Shown: positions 1 to 10,842, counted from the stretch's first letter. The stretch: 64,000 nt of DNA from Cricetomys ansorgei (GCA_026225945.1 JAMJFZ010003581.1:11057501-11121500), one strand, 5' to 3'. A program made the numbers and translations. Notes: generated from the letters alone by a model not told the origin.

Positions 1-146
1 AGAAAGGTCCCGCTAGAACACTCACCGGCCAGTGGTCCCTGAGACACGCACGGACTTTAGATTTAAGTTCTCACTAGTCTCTTCTTCCATCTCAGTTCCA
101 CCGCAGTGGTTATGTTGAATATACACTTAAGCATTAAAGAATACAA

Positions 147-222
147 GGTAGGAGGAGTGTGTGTATGTCATCCTAGTACTCAATAAGATAGGAGGAGTAT
201 GCATATGTCATTCAAGTGTTCA
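147..222. repeat. Two-copy diverged tandem duplication, 40-bp period
   Basis: The segment starting TAGGAGGAGTGTG near 149 recurs 40 bp later as TAGGAGGAGTATG near 189. Both copies continue into an ATGTCAT core. It is short, imperfect and probably of replication-slippage origin. Confidence 0.6.
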
Positions 223-329
223 GGAGCCTGAAGCTGGACTCTCAGCCTAATGTCTTACTTCCCTACTGTTGTCAAGAGACACCATGACTTAAGTCAATTT
301 GCAAAAAAAAAATTAAAAAAGAAGCATTT

Positions 330-590
330 AATTTGGGGCTCACAGTTTTAGCAGGTTAGACTCCATGATTATTATGATGGGTGTTGGGGAGCATGGCAAC
401 AGGTAGGCATGGAGCTGGAACAGTGGCTGAGAGCTTACATCTGATCCACAAACACAAGGCAGAGAGACGGCTAACCCGGGAATGGCGTAGGCTTTTGGAA
501 TCTCAGAGCCCATTCCAGTGACACACAGTCTCCCACAAGGCCACACCCCCTAGTCCTTCCCAAACAGTTTTACCAACTGGGAACCAAAAG
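330..590 (-). mobile_element. Rodent MaLR-like LTR fragment
   Basis: The text running from GGGGCTCACAG through GCATGGCAACAGG, AGCTTACATCTGATCCACAA and CCTTCCCAAACAG to ACCAACTGGGAACC is a common rodent interspersed repeat that I recognise by eye. It lies in the orientation opposite to its LTR sense. The class name (ERVL-MaLR-like) is my best judgement; a repeat-library search would settle the subfamily. Confidence 0.6.
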
Positions 591-2230
591 AAAACAAAAA
601 CCAAAGCCTTTGGTTTTTGGAATCTCCTGCAGGGTCAGAATTCTGATGTTTCCAACGCCCTCAGAGGAGAGCCCAAGAATGCAGCTGAACCCTTGGCAGG
701 TAACGTGCCACACTGTAAGAGAGTCTGAGCACTTTGTCAGGATAAAACAAAAGCGTGCTGTGCAAAATTCCCTTTAAAGCTAGCGTGACCTTAACAGAGA
801 GCTTTCTCTCTTCCAATCAAACAAACCCTGGCCTCGATTCTCACAGGAATCAGAGAGAGAAAACATCATGAATTCTTTTTGCACAAAACTAGTAAACTTT
901 AATATTCCATTAAAACACAGAAAAGGAGTGGAATATATGTAAAGACAGGGCCGGGCATTTATACTATACTCTCATATCCCACCCTTGAAAGGTCCAGGCT
1001 CATTCACAATGTTGGATGTAGATGAGGTTCCCCACATTCGCTTTGGGGATGCTCTTTTAATGCACTGGGATGGCTGGTACTCCTCCCACTCAAGCTATGC
1101 ATTCTGCACAGCATGATATGGTGCTCACATGGCACTCAACGTGCAGGTAAACCACGTTGCCAGGATGTCCAGAAGACACCAGAAGGCCCCACACACACCC
1201 AGCAGACATAGATTTAAACCCCAGCTGGCTGCTGTCGCACTGAACAATCTACTCCAATGTTTCTGGACATCATGTTTCTCTGGTTTGATCCCACCCAAAT
1301 GGATGTGCCGACAGAACCTTCTGACGTCTTCCAATCCTTTGTAAGAAGTTGGTCAGGCTAGCCTGTGTTTTACACTTGGAGTGGTCAGCTGTTGGGGAAG
1401 TCAGAGGAAAGTGCACTTTCACTAAAAGGATGGAGAGACTGTCTCTGCTAAGAGGCTTGCCTGCTGACACATCAAAGCACTTCGAGGCTGCTGAGCCCAA
1501 GTCCTGGCCCTGATGAGCTGTCAGTCCCTGAGCAAGCTCTTATCTGTGTGAATGCCCTCTCCTCTCACAGTCTTCCCTGACCCCACCCACTGCAGCTGAT
1601 GTTAGTGTCTCCCGTGGACAGTGTCCTATTAAGGACAGTCCTGTCAGCCTTGAGATGTACCACTTTCCATCACATGCCAGACTTTCTCAGCATTTGCCCT
1701 TGCTAAACTCCCCAGGAAATGCCCACAGACTCTGTGAAAGCCCCCGGCCACAGAGTGTCCCGTACAAGGCCATGTTTTGTTGACCTGACATAGAAGTTTA
1801 CACAGCAGCTGTTTTCTCCAGCACCCTTCCAGGGCCACTAGAGGTTTGGCCTGTCTCTGTGAGCCAGGAAAGACCCATTTCAGCCACTTTCAACCCTTCT
1901 GGGTCATCACAGAGGGATCTACCCAGCCAAATAGAGGCCTTTGAGAACCATACTGTTTTCCTGTGTCCTTGTGGTATGTGAGCTACCGCAGGACTCCAGT
2001 GCTTCCGGACCCCCAGCAGTCGTGGAGGTGGTAGCCAGATTCTCAGGGAGAGTGGGCCAGGCCTTCCTGCTCTTTCTTTGGCAGGGGAAAGTCTTCTAGA
2101 ATTGGGTGAAGAACAGCGGCCCACACTAGGAGCTTCAAAGGCAGACTGCCTAAGAGTATGAGAGCCTACTATGCATGCCTCACGCTTGATAGGAGCTCAC
2201 ATCTCCCTGAATTCCCCAAGTAAGACCATC

Positions 2231-2345
2231 ACAAGCGTTATTAGTACTGCTTAAACAACACAAAGAAGTTCAGAGTGGTTGAGTGATTTGTCCCAAATCA
2301 CACAGCTAGGAGACTGCAGGGCTTAGGGTTCAGCCTGATTCTTCA
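2231..2345 (-). mobile_element. MIR SINE (ancient, tRNA-derived)
   Basis: The reverse-strand MIR core is visible: AAGTTCAGAGTGGTTGAGTG, then TTTGTCCCAAATCACACAGC, then a GGGCTTAGGGTTCA-like segment. This matches the usual order of gaggaaact..., ...ggtcacacagctag..., ...gggattcga in an inverted MIR. It predates the rodent-specific SINEs nearby. Confidence 0.8.
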
Positions 2346-2375
2346 AAGGTAACTTTCCAGTCTTTCCTTCTTGGT

Positions 2376-2477
2376 AAAAACAAACGATAAGACAAAACAA
2401 ACAAACAAGAAACAAACCAAACACACAACAAATAAAAAACAAACAAGCAAACAAAAAAAGAAACAACAAAAAACACA
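2376..2477. repeat. CAAA-rich low-complexity tract
   Basis: About 100 bp composed almost entirely of A and C in irregular CAAA/ACAAA units. It creates open frames on both strands (K/Q/N-rich on plus, F/V/C-rich on minus) that have no coding meaning. Confidence 0.9.
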
Positions 2478-2864
2478 ATCAGAACAACCTTGTCTGGAAA
2501 GGGCAGCCCCATCTTCAGAAGGGCTCAGCTCCAAGCCTAGCATCTCTAGCATCTTGGCCTCCAGGTTTTCAGAGGGCAGATGAACTAGTCAGGCCACGTG
2601 GGCCCTTAACGGAAGCGTAGACTTAATGGCAGTGAATGATGCTTTTGATTTTTTTTTTTTGGCTTATTAAAAACAAAACGCTTCCTGTTTGAAGGCTCCC
2701 TGACATCAGTTATGAGGAAGTGTGAGCAGAAGTTCTCAGGTGAGTCGGGAAGCTGCCAAACTGCCCAGCTGAGATGAGGGTTTGCCGGCCTGCGTAAGCG
2801 TCTGCTAAATGTCCTGGTTCGCGGAGGAAGGGGACTGGCGTGGCACTTGAAACAAACTCTCAAG

Positions 2865-2911
<47 letters not shown>
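2865..2911. repeat. (CTG·CAG)n microsatellite, about 15 units, uninterrupted
   Basis: A pure GCT/CTG run of about 46 bp. In the Rftn1 pre-mRNA (minus strand) it reads as CAG repeats. It translates as poly-Leu or poly-Gln in short chance frames but sits in an intron with no exon signals around it. It lies 58 bp before a URR1-like element. Confidence 0.97.
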
Positions 2912-2914
<3 letters not shown>

Positions 2915-2968
2915 CTTGGGCCATATTCCAGGAGCTGCTTGCCCAGAAAAAACCTGGAAGGACTGCAC

Positions 2969-3145
2969 CAGCGGTTCTCAACCTTCCGAACTCTGAGACC
3001 CTTTAATACAGTGCCTCATGTTGTGTTGACCCCCAACCATAAAATTATTTTCGTTGTTACTTCACAGCTGTAATTTTGCTACCGTTACGCATCACAATGT
3101 AAATATTCAGCTGGCCCTTGGTGACCCACAGGTTGAGAACAGCTG
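2969..3145 (+). mobile_element. URR1-like non-autonomous hAT DNA transposon
   Basis: The element opens with CAGCGGTTCTCAACC and closes with GGTTGAGAACAGCTG, the terminal inverted repeats of the rodent URR1 (hAT-Charlie) group. Its interior carries CCCCCAACCATAAAATTATT, typical of that family. Flanking 8-mers GACTGCAC and GACGACAC agree at 6 of 8 positions and may be a decayed 8-bp target duplication. Confidence 0.85.
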
Positions 3146-3587
3146 GACGACACTATTAGGGAGACATTTGAGAAGAAGGCCTCATCCGTCCACAGGAAAG
3201 GGCTTCCTCAGCCTGTCATCCCTGTACCTCCATACAAGTCTCAAGCAGGCCTCCTGTAGGAATGGGGAGGCAGTCACCACATGTAATAAACAGCACCAGC
3301 ACCTTCAAGTTCCAAGGCTCCAAAAGGAGACACACAGAAAAGGGGGGGAGGGGGGAGAACTTGTCTCTTTCAGGTCAAGCCTTGGAGGCAAAGTGTGGAA
3401 CACACACACTTCAGGGCCGTTTCAATTGAAGAATGACCTCTGTGGAGTAAGGAGAAGCAGAGGCCTCTAAGCCCAACAGACAAAACTGCAAGGACAACAG
3501 GCTGCACAGCTCCAGCCACTGCGGCTGTGGCACCGGGACCGCCCATCTACCTAAACAGCCCCACTTAGAATTCGGTACTGGGGGCTA

Positions 3588-3805
3588 GTCCCCGTGGAGC
3601 AAGCTTGAAATCCCACTACTAGGGAGGGCAAGGTCAGAAACCACAAACTTATGGTTTCCATGGGCTACAGAGTAAGCTCAGGTCCAACTTGGGCAACCTG
3701 GTCAGGCCTTGTTTAGAAAAAACAGAAAGGTGGCTGGGGATATAGCTCGGCGAGAGAACACTTGCCCAGCACACACAAGACCCTAGGTTTAAGCCTAGGA
3801 GTTCA
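3588..3805 (+). mobile_element. B4-like composite SINE (B1-like part plus ID-like part)
   Basis: A degenerate B1-like portion (TGAAATCCCACTACTAGGGA, GGGCAACCTGGTCAGG) is followed by an ID-like portion, GGCTGGGGATATAGCTCGGC, with CACTTGCCCAGCACAC and CCCTAGGTTTAAGCC. The order matches rodent B4-type SINEs. Confidence 0.7.
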
Positions 3806-3944
3806 AGAAGGAAAAGAACAAATGGATGAATGGCTGGTGGGAAGGATGGAAAGCCTTTGCTTCACGGTTCAGTTCTGTGTCAGCATGGCGGTCTGATGAG
3901 GACCTTTCAGAAATGTGTACAAGTTTACTTCAAGACACTGAGCT

Positions 3945-4130
3945 GGGAGTGGGAGGATGGCTCTGGACGTTTGGTACCCAGAACCCCTGTCAGGATGCTC
4001 ACAATCTCCTGTAACTCCAGCTCCAGGGGCATCTGATAACTCTGGTCTCCATGGTACTCCCCGCACTCACAGTACCAAAGCCACAGTCACACAGACACAT
4101 GTAATTAAAAATGAAATCTTATAAAGGAAG
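3945..4130 (+). mobile_element. B3/B2-like SINE fragment
   Basis: Contains GTAACTCCAGCTCCAGGGGC followed by a CTCTGGTCTCCATGG segment and an ACACAGACACATGTAATTAA tail, the 3' part of rodent B3 elements. The tRNA-like 5' half is strongly diverged. Confidence 0.7.
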
Positions 4131-4754
4131 GAAGGATGGAAGGAGATTAGCTAGGAGGAAGACCACTCCTGCACAGTACATTCACCTAGTCCCTCTGAAG
4201 TTTGGCATTTCTTGGGCAGTCACACTCAAAGACCAAGAAGTCTCTACTTAAGATTTCCTCCACGCTGCTGAGTAAGACAAGATGGGCTAGGTCACGTCTT
4301 TGGTGTGCCAAACTTGCAGGTCCAGCCTTTAAACTTCAGTGCTAGCATAACGTGTGTTCTGAGCGCAGATGTTTGACTTATCAGCCAGTAATTCAGTAGA
4401 TCTCTCCTGAGCATCACTTAAAATCTAGGTACCATGATAAAGATAACCAGAGGGAAATGTCTGTTTTCTGACCACTTACGTAGGTCAGGATAAACCAGTG
4501 GCCACGGATACTGTGGGGCAGAGTTCTGAGAGGCCAGACTCGGCTCCTTTCACGGTGAGATGGTCTGGATGTAAGAGATCTCCACACAAAAGCTCACGAG
4601 TCTCCATACGGAGAACTACCAAGAGGCGAGCAGACAGTGAGAGCCTATGCTGATGAGTTCATCCATTGATGGGTTTGTACCACCGTGGCGCTGAAACCAG
4701 GCGATGGTGTCTAACTGGAGGAAGAAGGTCACTGGAGGTTCTTGAAAGATTTAT

Positions 4755-4860
4755 TTTGCCCCCTGCCCCTCCTGGACTCTTTCTCTGTATCCTGGCTGCC
4801 ATGAGCCGACGACCCTCCTCAGCGACATGTCCCTGAGACCATGTTCTGCCTTGTTTCAGA
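4755..4860 (+). mobile_element. MaLR-like LTR fragment
   Basis: CCTGGCTGCCATGAGCCG followed by a CTGAGACCATGTTCTGCCT segment is a recognisable piece of the same rodent LTR-like repeat present at 7690 and 51735. It is only about 100 bp and diverged. Confidence 0.5.
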
Positions 4861-5257
4861 CTCTGAACAACAGAGTTGGTTGAGCCTTGACTTTGAGCTG
4901 GAGTCCTTCCTCCTCTAGCGGCCTATCTTGGGTCCTTGTCACAGCAACAGGAAAGCGAGGGGTGCGGCTCGGCCTCAGTGAGAGAGCACCGCCCAGGTGA
5001 GGAGGCTGGGCAGAGAGAGGACGGAGAGGAGCATCCCAGGCAATGGTGCGGCCAGAAGCAAGGGCCCTCCCTCCAGGGTGGAGGCAGTGGAAGACCCTGG
5101 AAGCCAATGCCACTGGTATGCAGAGGAGGGTCTGGCCAAAGAGCGAGGGCCTCATGGGCTGGAGGACAGATCTCCATCTGTAACGTGACAAAGCTACAGA
5201 CTGTGGTGAGCAGCGGGGTAACACGGACCAGTCGCTTCTTGCTTTTTCTTCTCTTCA

Positions 5258-5400
5258 TTGTTTCTTTCTTTGAGACACAGTCTCCTGTAATCCAGGCTGG
5301 CCTCATATTTGCTATGTATCACCTTAAATTTACTATTCCCCTGCTTCTATTATCCAAGCCACCGGATTACAGGCATGAGCAACTGGGCCAGCCTTAAACT
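5258..5400 (-). mobile_element. B1-type SINE, diverged
   Basis: Inverted B1 features: TTTGAGACACAGTCTCCTGT, CCAGGCTGGCCTCA and GGATTACAGGCATGAGCAAC. Divergence is high, so it is an old (PB1/B1F-like) copy. Confidence 0.75.
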
Positions 5401-5407
5401 TGTCTTT

Positions 5408-5614
5408 AAAAAAGGTTTTGGTTTTTTTTATGTGTCTGAGTCTTTTGTCTGCGTGAATGTGTGCGCACGTACATGTTTTTGCTACAGATACGCAATATGC
5501 AACGAAAGATGACACCAGATGCACTTACAGTTGTGAGGCATCGTGGGAACCGAACTCAGATCCTCCGCAAGAGCAGTAAGCACTTTTAACCACTGAGCCA
5601 TCTCTCCAGCCCTA
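5408..5614 (-). mobile_element. B3/B2-like SINE
   Basis: An inverted copy ends with ACCACTGAGCCATCTCTCCA GCCC, the reverse of the tRNA-like head of the B2/B3 family. Preceding it are GGGAACCGAACTCAGATCCT and a GTGTGCGCACGTACATG-rich tail region. It directly abuts the B1 copy at 5258. Confidence 0.85.
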
Positions 5615-5813
5615 AACCGGCCTTTTTAATTGACCACTTTGAGTTTGAATAAAAAACGTGTTTGAAGGGGAGACCTGCCTATCTGGGGACTGGAGCAGTT
5701 ATGCACGCGATACTAGGAGGGACTCTAAGTTTCTAAGTTCAGAAGCATCAGCACAGAGATGCTAAGCAAGGCTCTGGGGATGAAGATTCTGGAAGAGGTC
5801 AAGAAGAAATGCA

Positions 5814-6170
5814 GTGAGACTGAGCCCACACCTGAGTGGGAAATGTCCCTCACAGGTTCACGTATTTGACTCCTTGGTTCCCCGCAGGTGGCGCTGTTGG
5901 GACAGTTGTGGAACCTGTAGGAGGCAGAGTCTCAGTGGAGGAATTAGGTCTCTGGAGCAGGGCGTGGAGTTTTCTAACCTGGCCCTACTTCCTGTCCTTG
6001 CCCTGCGTGCTGAGTATGGAGATGGTGTGACCAGCAGCTTCCTGTTGCTGCTGCCATACCCTTCGCACCACAAAGGACTGTAGCTCCGTAAACTGTGAGC
6101 CAGAAAACCTGCCTTCCGTATGTTGCTCTTGCTATGCGTCTGATGACAGCAACAAGAAGAGAAACTAACA
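5814..6170 (+). mobile_element. MaLR-like LTR, diverged
   Basis: Shows a GTGGCGCTGTTGGGACAG segment, a GGAGGCAGAGTCTCAGTGGA segment, a CCAGCAGCTTCCTGTTGC segment and an end near AAACTAACACACA. This is the order seen in a common rodent LTR-like repeat that ends GTAACTAATACA. Subfamily not determined. Confidence 0.6.
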
Positions 6171-6537
6171 CACACAGAAAGATGGAAGAGACAAGGTGTA
6201 GCCCAGCCTATAGGAGCGGTGACGAGGACTGGATATATTTGCTGATATTGGGAAACAGACCCAGGTGGAGCCACTGAGGTATGAACAACAGTGGCGAAGA
6301 GACTAGGACATCAAGTGCACACAATTCTTTCTAGAAGAATTCTTTCTCTGGGGGATCTCACGGAGAACAAGCAAACGCTTAACACCATATCGCCTGTCCT
6401 GGAGTGGTCCAGGTCACTGAAAGAGAGAGCAGTCTGTTTGCACTGGCCCAGCCAGTTAGGGTAGGCATACCGACTGGGAAAAAACGACTTCTATCCCTCC
6501 CTTGAGGAAAGTCAGTTCTACATCTAAAAAGAAATAT

Positions 6538-6700
6538 GGCTGGGCAGTGGTGGCGCATGCCTTTAATCCCAGCACTTGGGAGGCAGAGGCTGGTGAATCT
6601 CTGTGAGCTGGAAGCCAGCCTGGTCTACAGAGTGAATTCCAGGACAGCCAGAGTTACAACAGAGAAACCCTGTCTCTGAAAAACCAAAAATAAATAAAAT
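6538..6700 (+). mobile_element. B1 SINE, near full length
   Basis: Starts GGCTGGGCAGTGGTGGCGCA, continues TTTAATCCCAGCACTTGGGA and CAGAGAAACCCTGTCTC, and ends in an A-rich tail. It carries the 7SL-derived B1 structure with little divergence, so it is a fairly young copy. Confidence 0.95.
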
Positions 6701-7480
6701 CAATGAATCAATCTACCCCTCAAATCAGGCTACCACTGCCGTTGCCCCTCTATGGGATGCCAAGGTCTTCATACGAAATCCAAGGTGCCCCACAAACAGA
6801 CACCTGGCAAGGGGGTCTAGAGCCATCTCCATTAAAGGGCTAAAGACTGATCTTTGCATGTCTGGTAGCAGACCCTGCCTGCTGCTTATTGAACGTCACT
6901 TTCTATGACCGGTGATGTCCTGGGAGCCTGTGACTGAGCACTACCCGATATCCTTCTAGGGCCATCCATCTTCCAGCTGGTGGCTGACTGCTCCTGGGGG
7001 TTAATAGTGCCTGGCAGCTATCTTCCAGTCTACCTCTGTGGTTACCTGTCATATTACTACCTCAGAGTCTGCACAGTGGCCTTCCTCTGCACTGCAGCCC
7101 ATCTGGCTTCACATCCTCACTGCCTTGGCATTCCGTCAATGAACGGGCAACCCACAGGGTTTGTTGGCTGACGGGGGTTACTCCAATCTGTTCACTGGCT
7201 GAACGTTCCCACCCAGGACTCTGAGTCCAAAGAAGACTAAGGACACAGAGTGGGGAAAAGGGAGATGTTGCCGACTGTTCAGAGCTACACAGGTTGGCAA
7301 AGCTTGACAGAGTACGGCCATGGCCAACAAAATGGAGCACAGAGGTTCTAGGTGACACCTAACTGGGCTTTGGGAGACACATTCAACATGCCGGCCTCTT
7401 CCTGAGAAGCGAACAGCAGGCCTACAACACGCTAGTTCACATTCTTTTGCTGTAATAAAATAAGAAAGTCAACTGAAAGA

Positions 7481-7688
7481 GGCTGGAGAAAGAGATGGCT
7501 CAGCACCCAGTGCTCTTGCAGAGGACCCTGGTTCAATTCTCAGCATCCACACCGAGCAGGTCATAACCCCTGTTAATGAACCATGGGATCCAATGCCTTC
7601 TTCTGGCCTCCACAGGCACCAATGCACAAGCGACAGATGTGGGCATATCCACACACAAAATGAAAATAAAGAACTTGAAAAGAAAGTC
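7481..7688 (+). mobile_element. B2/B3-like SINE
   Basis: GGCTGGAGAAAGAGATGGCT with CTCTTGCAGAGGACCCTGG is a B2-type tRNA-like head. It is followed by CTTCTTCTGGCCTCCACAGG and an AAAATGAAAATAAAG tail. Confidence 0.85.
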
Positions 7689-7689
7689 A

Positions 7690-7992
7690 ACTTGAAAGAA
7701 GGGAAGGTCTTTGGCTCACAGTTTCAGAGGGTTTGGTCTGAAGTCTGTTGATTCCATTGCCTTTGGGCCTGTGGTGAGACAGCCCTTGATATCGGGGAGA
7801 TATGTGGTAGAGAATGCTCACCCACAGTGACTCAGAAACCAAGAGACGAGATGGGGTGGGAGTTCCAAAGTCTCCTTCAAGAGAACACCCTCCATGACCA
7901 AGCTCCCCTCCACTCTGCCCCACCTTGGGAATGTTTAACTACACTTCCTAACAGCACATGAACCTTTGGGGGACACTACAGATTCAAACTGC
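7690..7992 (-). mobile_element. MaLR-like LTR
   Basis: Contains TTTGGCTCACAGTTTCAGAG, CCATTGCCTTTGGGCCTGTG, GAGACAGCCC, CACTTCCTAACAGCAC and CCTTTGGGGGACACTACAGA. This is the reverse of the rodent LTR-like repeat that begins TGGTTTGGATGTGAAATGTC. It directly follows a B2-type SINE. Confidence 0.65.
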
Positions 7993-8309
7993 ACCACACA
8001 GGAGGAGCCCCCACACCAAAGATGGTGAGTGGAACATCTGAATCACCCCGTCACCTAAAGAAACAGATGTTGAGCTCAGTTTCAGGGACACAGAGAGAAC
8101 TCTGAGAAGAGCCCCTGCCTCTCTGTGATGATGTGTTCAGGCTGGGCAAGTGAAGTCCAGTGTGGAGGAGAGAGACTTAGCAATCCTCCAGCACACACTG
8201 GCCCGGGGACAAACTGCCATGTTGCCTCTGTGTTGCCAACTGCCAGTCAAAAGTCCTTTGGCTAGGGTTCTAGAAGAGACTGGCAACTCCTCTGCTGAGA
8301 CTAGCAAAT

Positions 8310-8424
8310 GTTTTTTTACATTTTAAGGCAAGGCCTCCTTATAGCAGAAGCTGGCCTCAAACTCACCTTCCTGCCTCTGCTTCCTGAGTACAGGGGTTAT
8401 AAACACACATTAATATACCAGGCC
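8310..8424 (-). mobile_element. Diverged B1-type SINE fragment
   Basis: AGGCAAGGCCTCCTTATAGC, GCTGGCCTCAAACTCACCTT, CCTGCCTCTGCTTCCTGAGT and CAGGGGTTATAAACAC follow the inverted B1 order with heavy divergence. Confidence 0.65.
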
Positions 8425-8452
8425 AGCATCAGCAAACGCTGATGGCCTAGGA

Positions 8453-8647
8453 CAGTGGTTCTCAACCTGTGGGTCGCTACCCCTTTCCGCGGGTTGTGAA
8501 CAACCAACCCTTTCACCGGGGTTCTGCATATCAGAAATTTATGATTCAAAGCAGCAGCAAAATTACAGTTATGAATTAGCATAATGAAAATAATTTTATG
8601 GGAACTGTATTCCTCAGTCACAGCATTAGGAAGGTTGAGAACCACTT
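8453..8647 (-). mobile_element. URR1-like non-autonomous hAT DNA transposon
   Basis: Begins CAGTGGTTCTCAACCTGTGG and ends GGTTGAGAACCACT, giving clear terminal inverted repeats. The interior reads as the reverse of the copy at 2969 (AAAATAATTTTATGG against CCATAAAATTATTTT). I see no convincing 8-bp target duplication. Confidence 0.85.
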
Positions 8648-9023
8648 TCTTAAAGGATCTCATAGGCAGAGCAGAGCTCCAGGCAGCTTGTATGAGATTG
8701 GGAAGGGCATCTGGCCATAAGCACAGGCCACCCTAGGTTTTGGCTAACTGCAGCTGACTTTGTTTCCCAATTTTAGCCTTGTATGATTCTCTACCACATG
8801 CTGGTGACCAGAAAAGTCTCTGTCATCTGCCCCGATGGTCAAGCCAGAGGAAAGCCTGAGGACCAGTCTCTAGCTCCTCAATGGCCCATCCCAGCATCCT
8901 CTGTTATGACCCAATGTGAATCTGGGTCATCCTGAGAGCCTTTGGCACAGACCCCGCTGAAGTCAACATGCGCAGACACACACCCAGGGAGGGGGGAGGG
9001 CAGAGAAGTCTCATGTCTCTTAC

Positions 9024-9105
9024 CTTGGACTCCCTCTTCTTGGCTTTCTGAGGTAGACATGGTCTCTGAAGAAACACAATCTGCTTGGTGGACAGGTTCC
9101 CTTCC
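9024..9105 (-). CDS. Rftn1: Raftlin internal exon D (82 bp)
   Basis: On the minus strand the acceptor TGTTGTAG is followed by G, which completes the Arg codon split from the exon at 11126. Then come 27 codons, EGNLSTKQIVFLQRPCLPQK followed by AKKRESK, and a GTAAGA donor (9023-9018). The motif STKQIVFLQRPCLPQK is diagnostic of raftlin. The following basic stretch (KAKKRESK) leads, in the family, into a FQWRFSR-type segment encoded by the next exon. I could not find that segment in positions 1-9023, so the remaining C-terminal exon(s) and 3' UTR must lie beyond the left edge. The exon ends at phase 0. Confidence 0.95.
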
Positions 9106-10499
9106 CTACAACACAGGAGCCGAGGATGAGCACAGGCCACCTGGAGGTTAGCCTGTGCTGCTATCACCCCAAAGGTGCAATCCTGACTTCCTTTAAGTGA
9201 GGGAAGGCTGCTGCCAGATGGGGGCCTGGAAGTCCGAGGTGCCCTTCTCTGCTCTCCTACCCATCAGACACCAACCAAAGCTGCCTGACTATCCCTGCTT
9301 CCTGGCTACAAATTGCCTTGCCCTTGACAGGTAGTGGCAGCTGGTATCTTGGCTATGTGAGCATATACTAGCAGCTTAGGGACTCCCCAAAGAGCGGAGT
9401 GTCTTCCAGTTCTGTCTTTGGTACTTCTGGTAGCATGGGGCAGGAGAGTACAGATGGGTGATGGGCTGAGCCCCCCCAGTGTGGCATGGAGGTGGTAGAG
9501 AGATATATAGGCTCAGACACTGTGTAGCTACTACACCACGTTGATTAGCAGTGAGATGGCACGTGGTCGTCAACTCTGGCGCACTCCGATGGAATGGGTC
9601 CTGGATAGCTCATATGCTGAGTCAGAAATATTGAAGGAGATTATGTTTCTCTCCACTGTAAACTCCTTTGGTTTTCCTTCTTAAATCTTTATTTTGTAAA
9701 CACCTCCTGGCTGCCTTCAGTCAGGAGTACCAAGGACAGGAGGGAGAGTTGATGTTCGCCCAGCATCACCGTTTTTTTTGCCAAAGGCTGGGCTGGTGAT
9801 CTCACACCTAAGTCTCATTTCAGACTCACCACCCGACCTGCAAGGCAGCCTCAAAAGCAAAAGCTCAGCTCACGAGCACCCTCGGGCTCTCACAGGGAGA
9901 CTTTAGATGGGAGCTCAGTCCCGGGAGCTCTGTCCATGTCAAGGTTAGGGTATTTAAGGAGAGGGAGGAGAAGCAAGTGTGCATCTCTGATATCGAGACC
10001 GCTCTGTGCACTCCTGGGTTCACATCTCTCAGAGCTCCCGGTCATCTTCTCATTGTCAACCAGCCCGGGGCCACCAGTCTTGCCCCTGCCATTGCGCTGC
10101 CCAGAGAGCTTTGCAGTAGGTTCAGTGAAGGCAGAATGCTGAGGGCTACTGGGTAGGCACATGAGAGAAGGGAATCATTCCCGGGCTGCAGAGAGGCAGC
10201 CAGCTGCAAGTCAGGGGCCCGGCTGCATGCTTCTGCTACTTCCTGCCAGTCAGGCCTTTCTGAGCTTCACTTTGCACACATGGAATGGGAATTGCAGCTA
10301 TGATGACATCTCCAAGGGAAGTCAGGAGGACCCAAAATATAAGAGAGGCCTCTTAGGGTCCATATGACAAAGCTTGAGGGACACGGGCAAGCATGCAAGC
10401 AGCCATGAAACCTGAACCCTAAGGAACGCCACAAGTAAGGCCTGAGACTCCCAGTCTGCAGGTCTGCATATCTGCCATATCTGCCTCCTGGGGATGGAC

Positions 10500-10585
10500 A
10501 CTGGTCAGCATCTTGGGCAAATCCCTTAGTATCCTTACAGTGCCTTACAGGGCACACTTTCGTTGGCTGAAAAAATGGATATACA
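10500..10585 (+). mobile_element. Possible MIR fragment
   Basis: CTTGGGCAAATCCCTTAGTA followed by a CTGAAAAAATGGATATACAA segment resembles the MIR core order (cttgggcaag..., ...ctgtaaaatggg...). A weaker similar signal lies at 10235-10310. Both are short. Confidence 0.45.
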
Positions 10586-10596
10586 ATTAATAAATC

Positions 10597-10712
10597 AGCC
10601 GGATATGGTGGCGCCTGCTTATCACTCAGGAGGCTAAGATTGGAGGAGGATAGGTTCAAGGCCAGCCTGGAATAGAGTGAGATCTATTTCAAAAACAAAA
10701 CCAAACAAAAAA
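10597..10712 (+). mobile_element. B1-type SINE, diverged and deleted
   Basis: AGCCGGATATGGTGGCGCCT, ACTCAGGAGGCTAAGATTGG, GTTCAAGGCCAGCCTGG and an A-rich tail with AAAACAAAACC units identify a B1-like element shorter than consensus. Confidence 0.8.
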
Positions 10713-10725
10713 CTACCTCATAGGT

Positions 10726-10842
10726 CTCGGTCTCAGTCTCCCAGATTCTTTCTCTTTGTCTCTGTCCCTCTCTCCATCCCTCCCTATCTTACTCTCCCTC
10801 ACTCTCTCCCTGTCTCTTCCTAACCCCCTCCCTCCTTCTCTG
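10726..10842. repeat. Pyrimidine-rich tract (CT/CCT)
   Basis: About 115 bp of nearly uninterrupted C and T on the plus strand, mixed TCTC, CCCTCC and TCTTTC units. It reads purine-rich in the Rftn1 pre-mRNA. Confidence 0.85.

Larger units (their letters stand above)
1..9023 (-). other. Rftn1: Rftn1 intron after exon D (partial, 3' side outside window)
   Basis: This is intron sequence, because the expected next raftlin exon is not present here. It contains LTR-like fragments (about 330-590, 4755-4860, 5814-6170, 7690-7992), a MIR (2231-2345), a CAAA-rich tract, a CTG tract, two URR1-like hAT elements (2969, 8453) and B1, B3 and B4-type SINEs, each listed separately. Stretches 600-2220, 3146-3580, 4135-4750, 6170-6537 and 6700-7480 show no recognisable gene or repeat to me. 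A diverged direct duplication of about 40 bp lies at 147-222. Confidence 0.85.

Noticed and set aside
2606..2968. Minus-strand frame with a poly-Gln run, suggestive of a trinucleotide-repeat protein
   Set aside because: The glutamines come only from the CTG·CAG microsatellite. The flanks include an A/T run and unique intronic sequence with no coding pattern.
3054..3470. 138-residue plus-strand frame
   Set aside because: It begins inside a URR1-like transposon and runs into unique DNA, with no homology or start context.
4923..5397. Overlapping frames of 127 and 153 residues on both strands
   Set aside because: A GC-rich unique patch followed by an inverted B1. Open frames on both strands here reflect base composition.
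1..9023. Search for the next raftlin exon (FQWRFSR-type segment)
   Set aside because: No minus-strand segment with an acceptor followed by that conserved sequence was seen, so the exon is inferred to lie before position 1.
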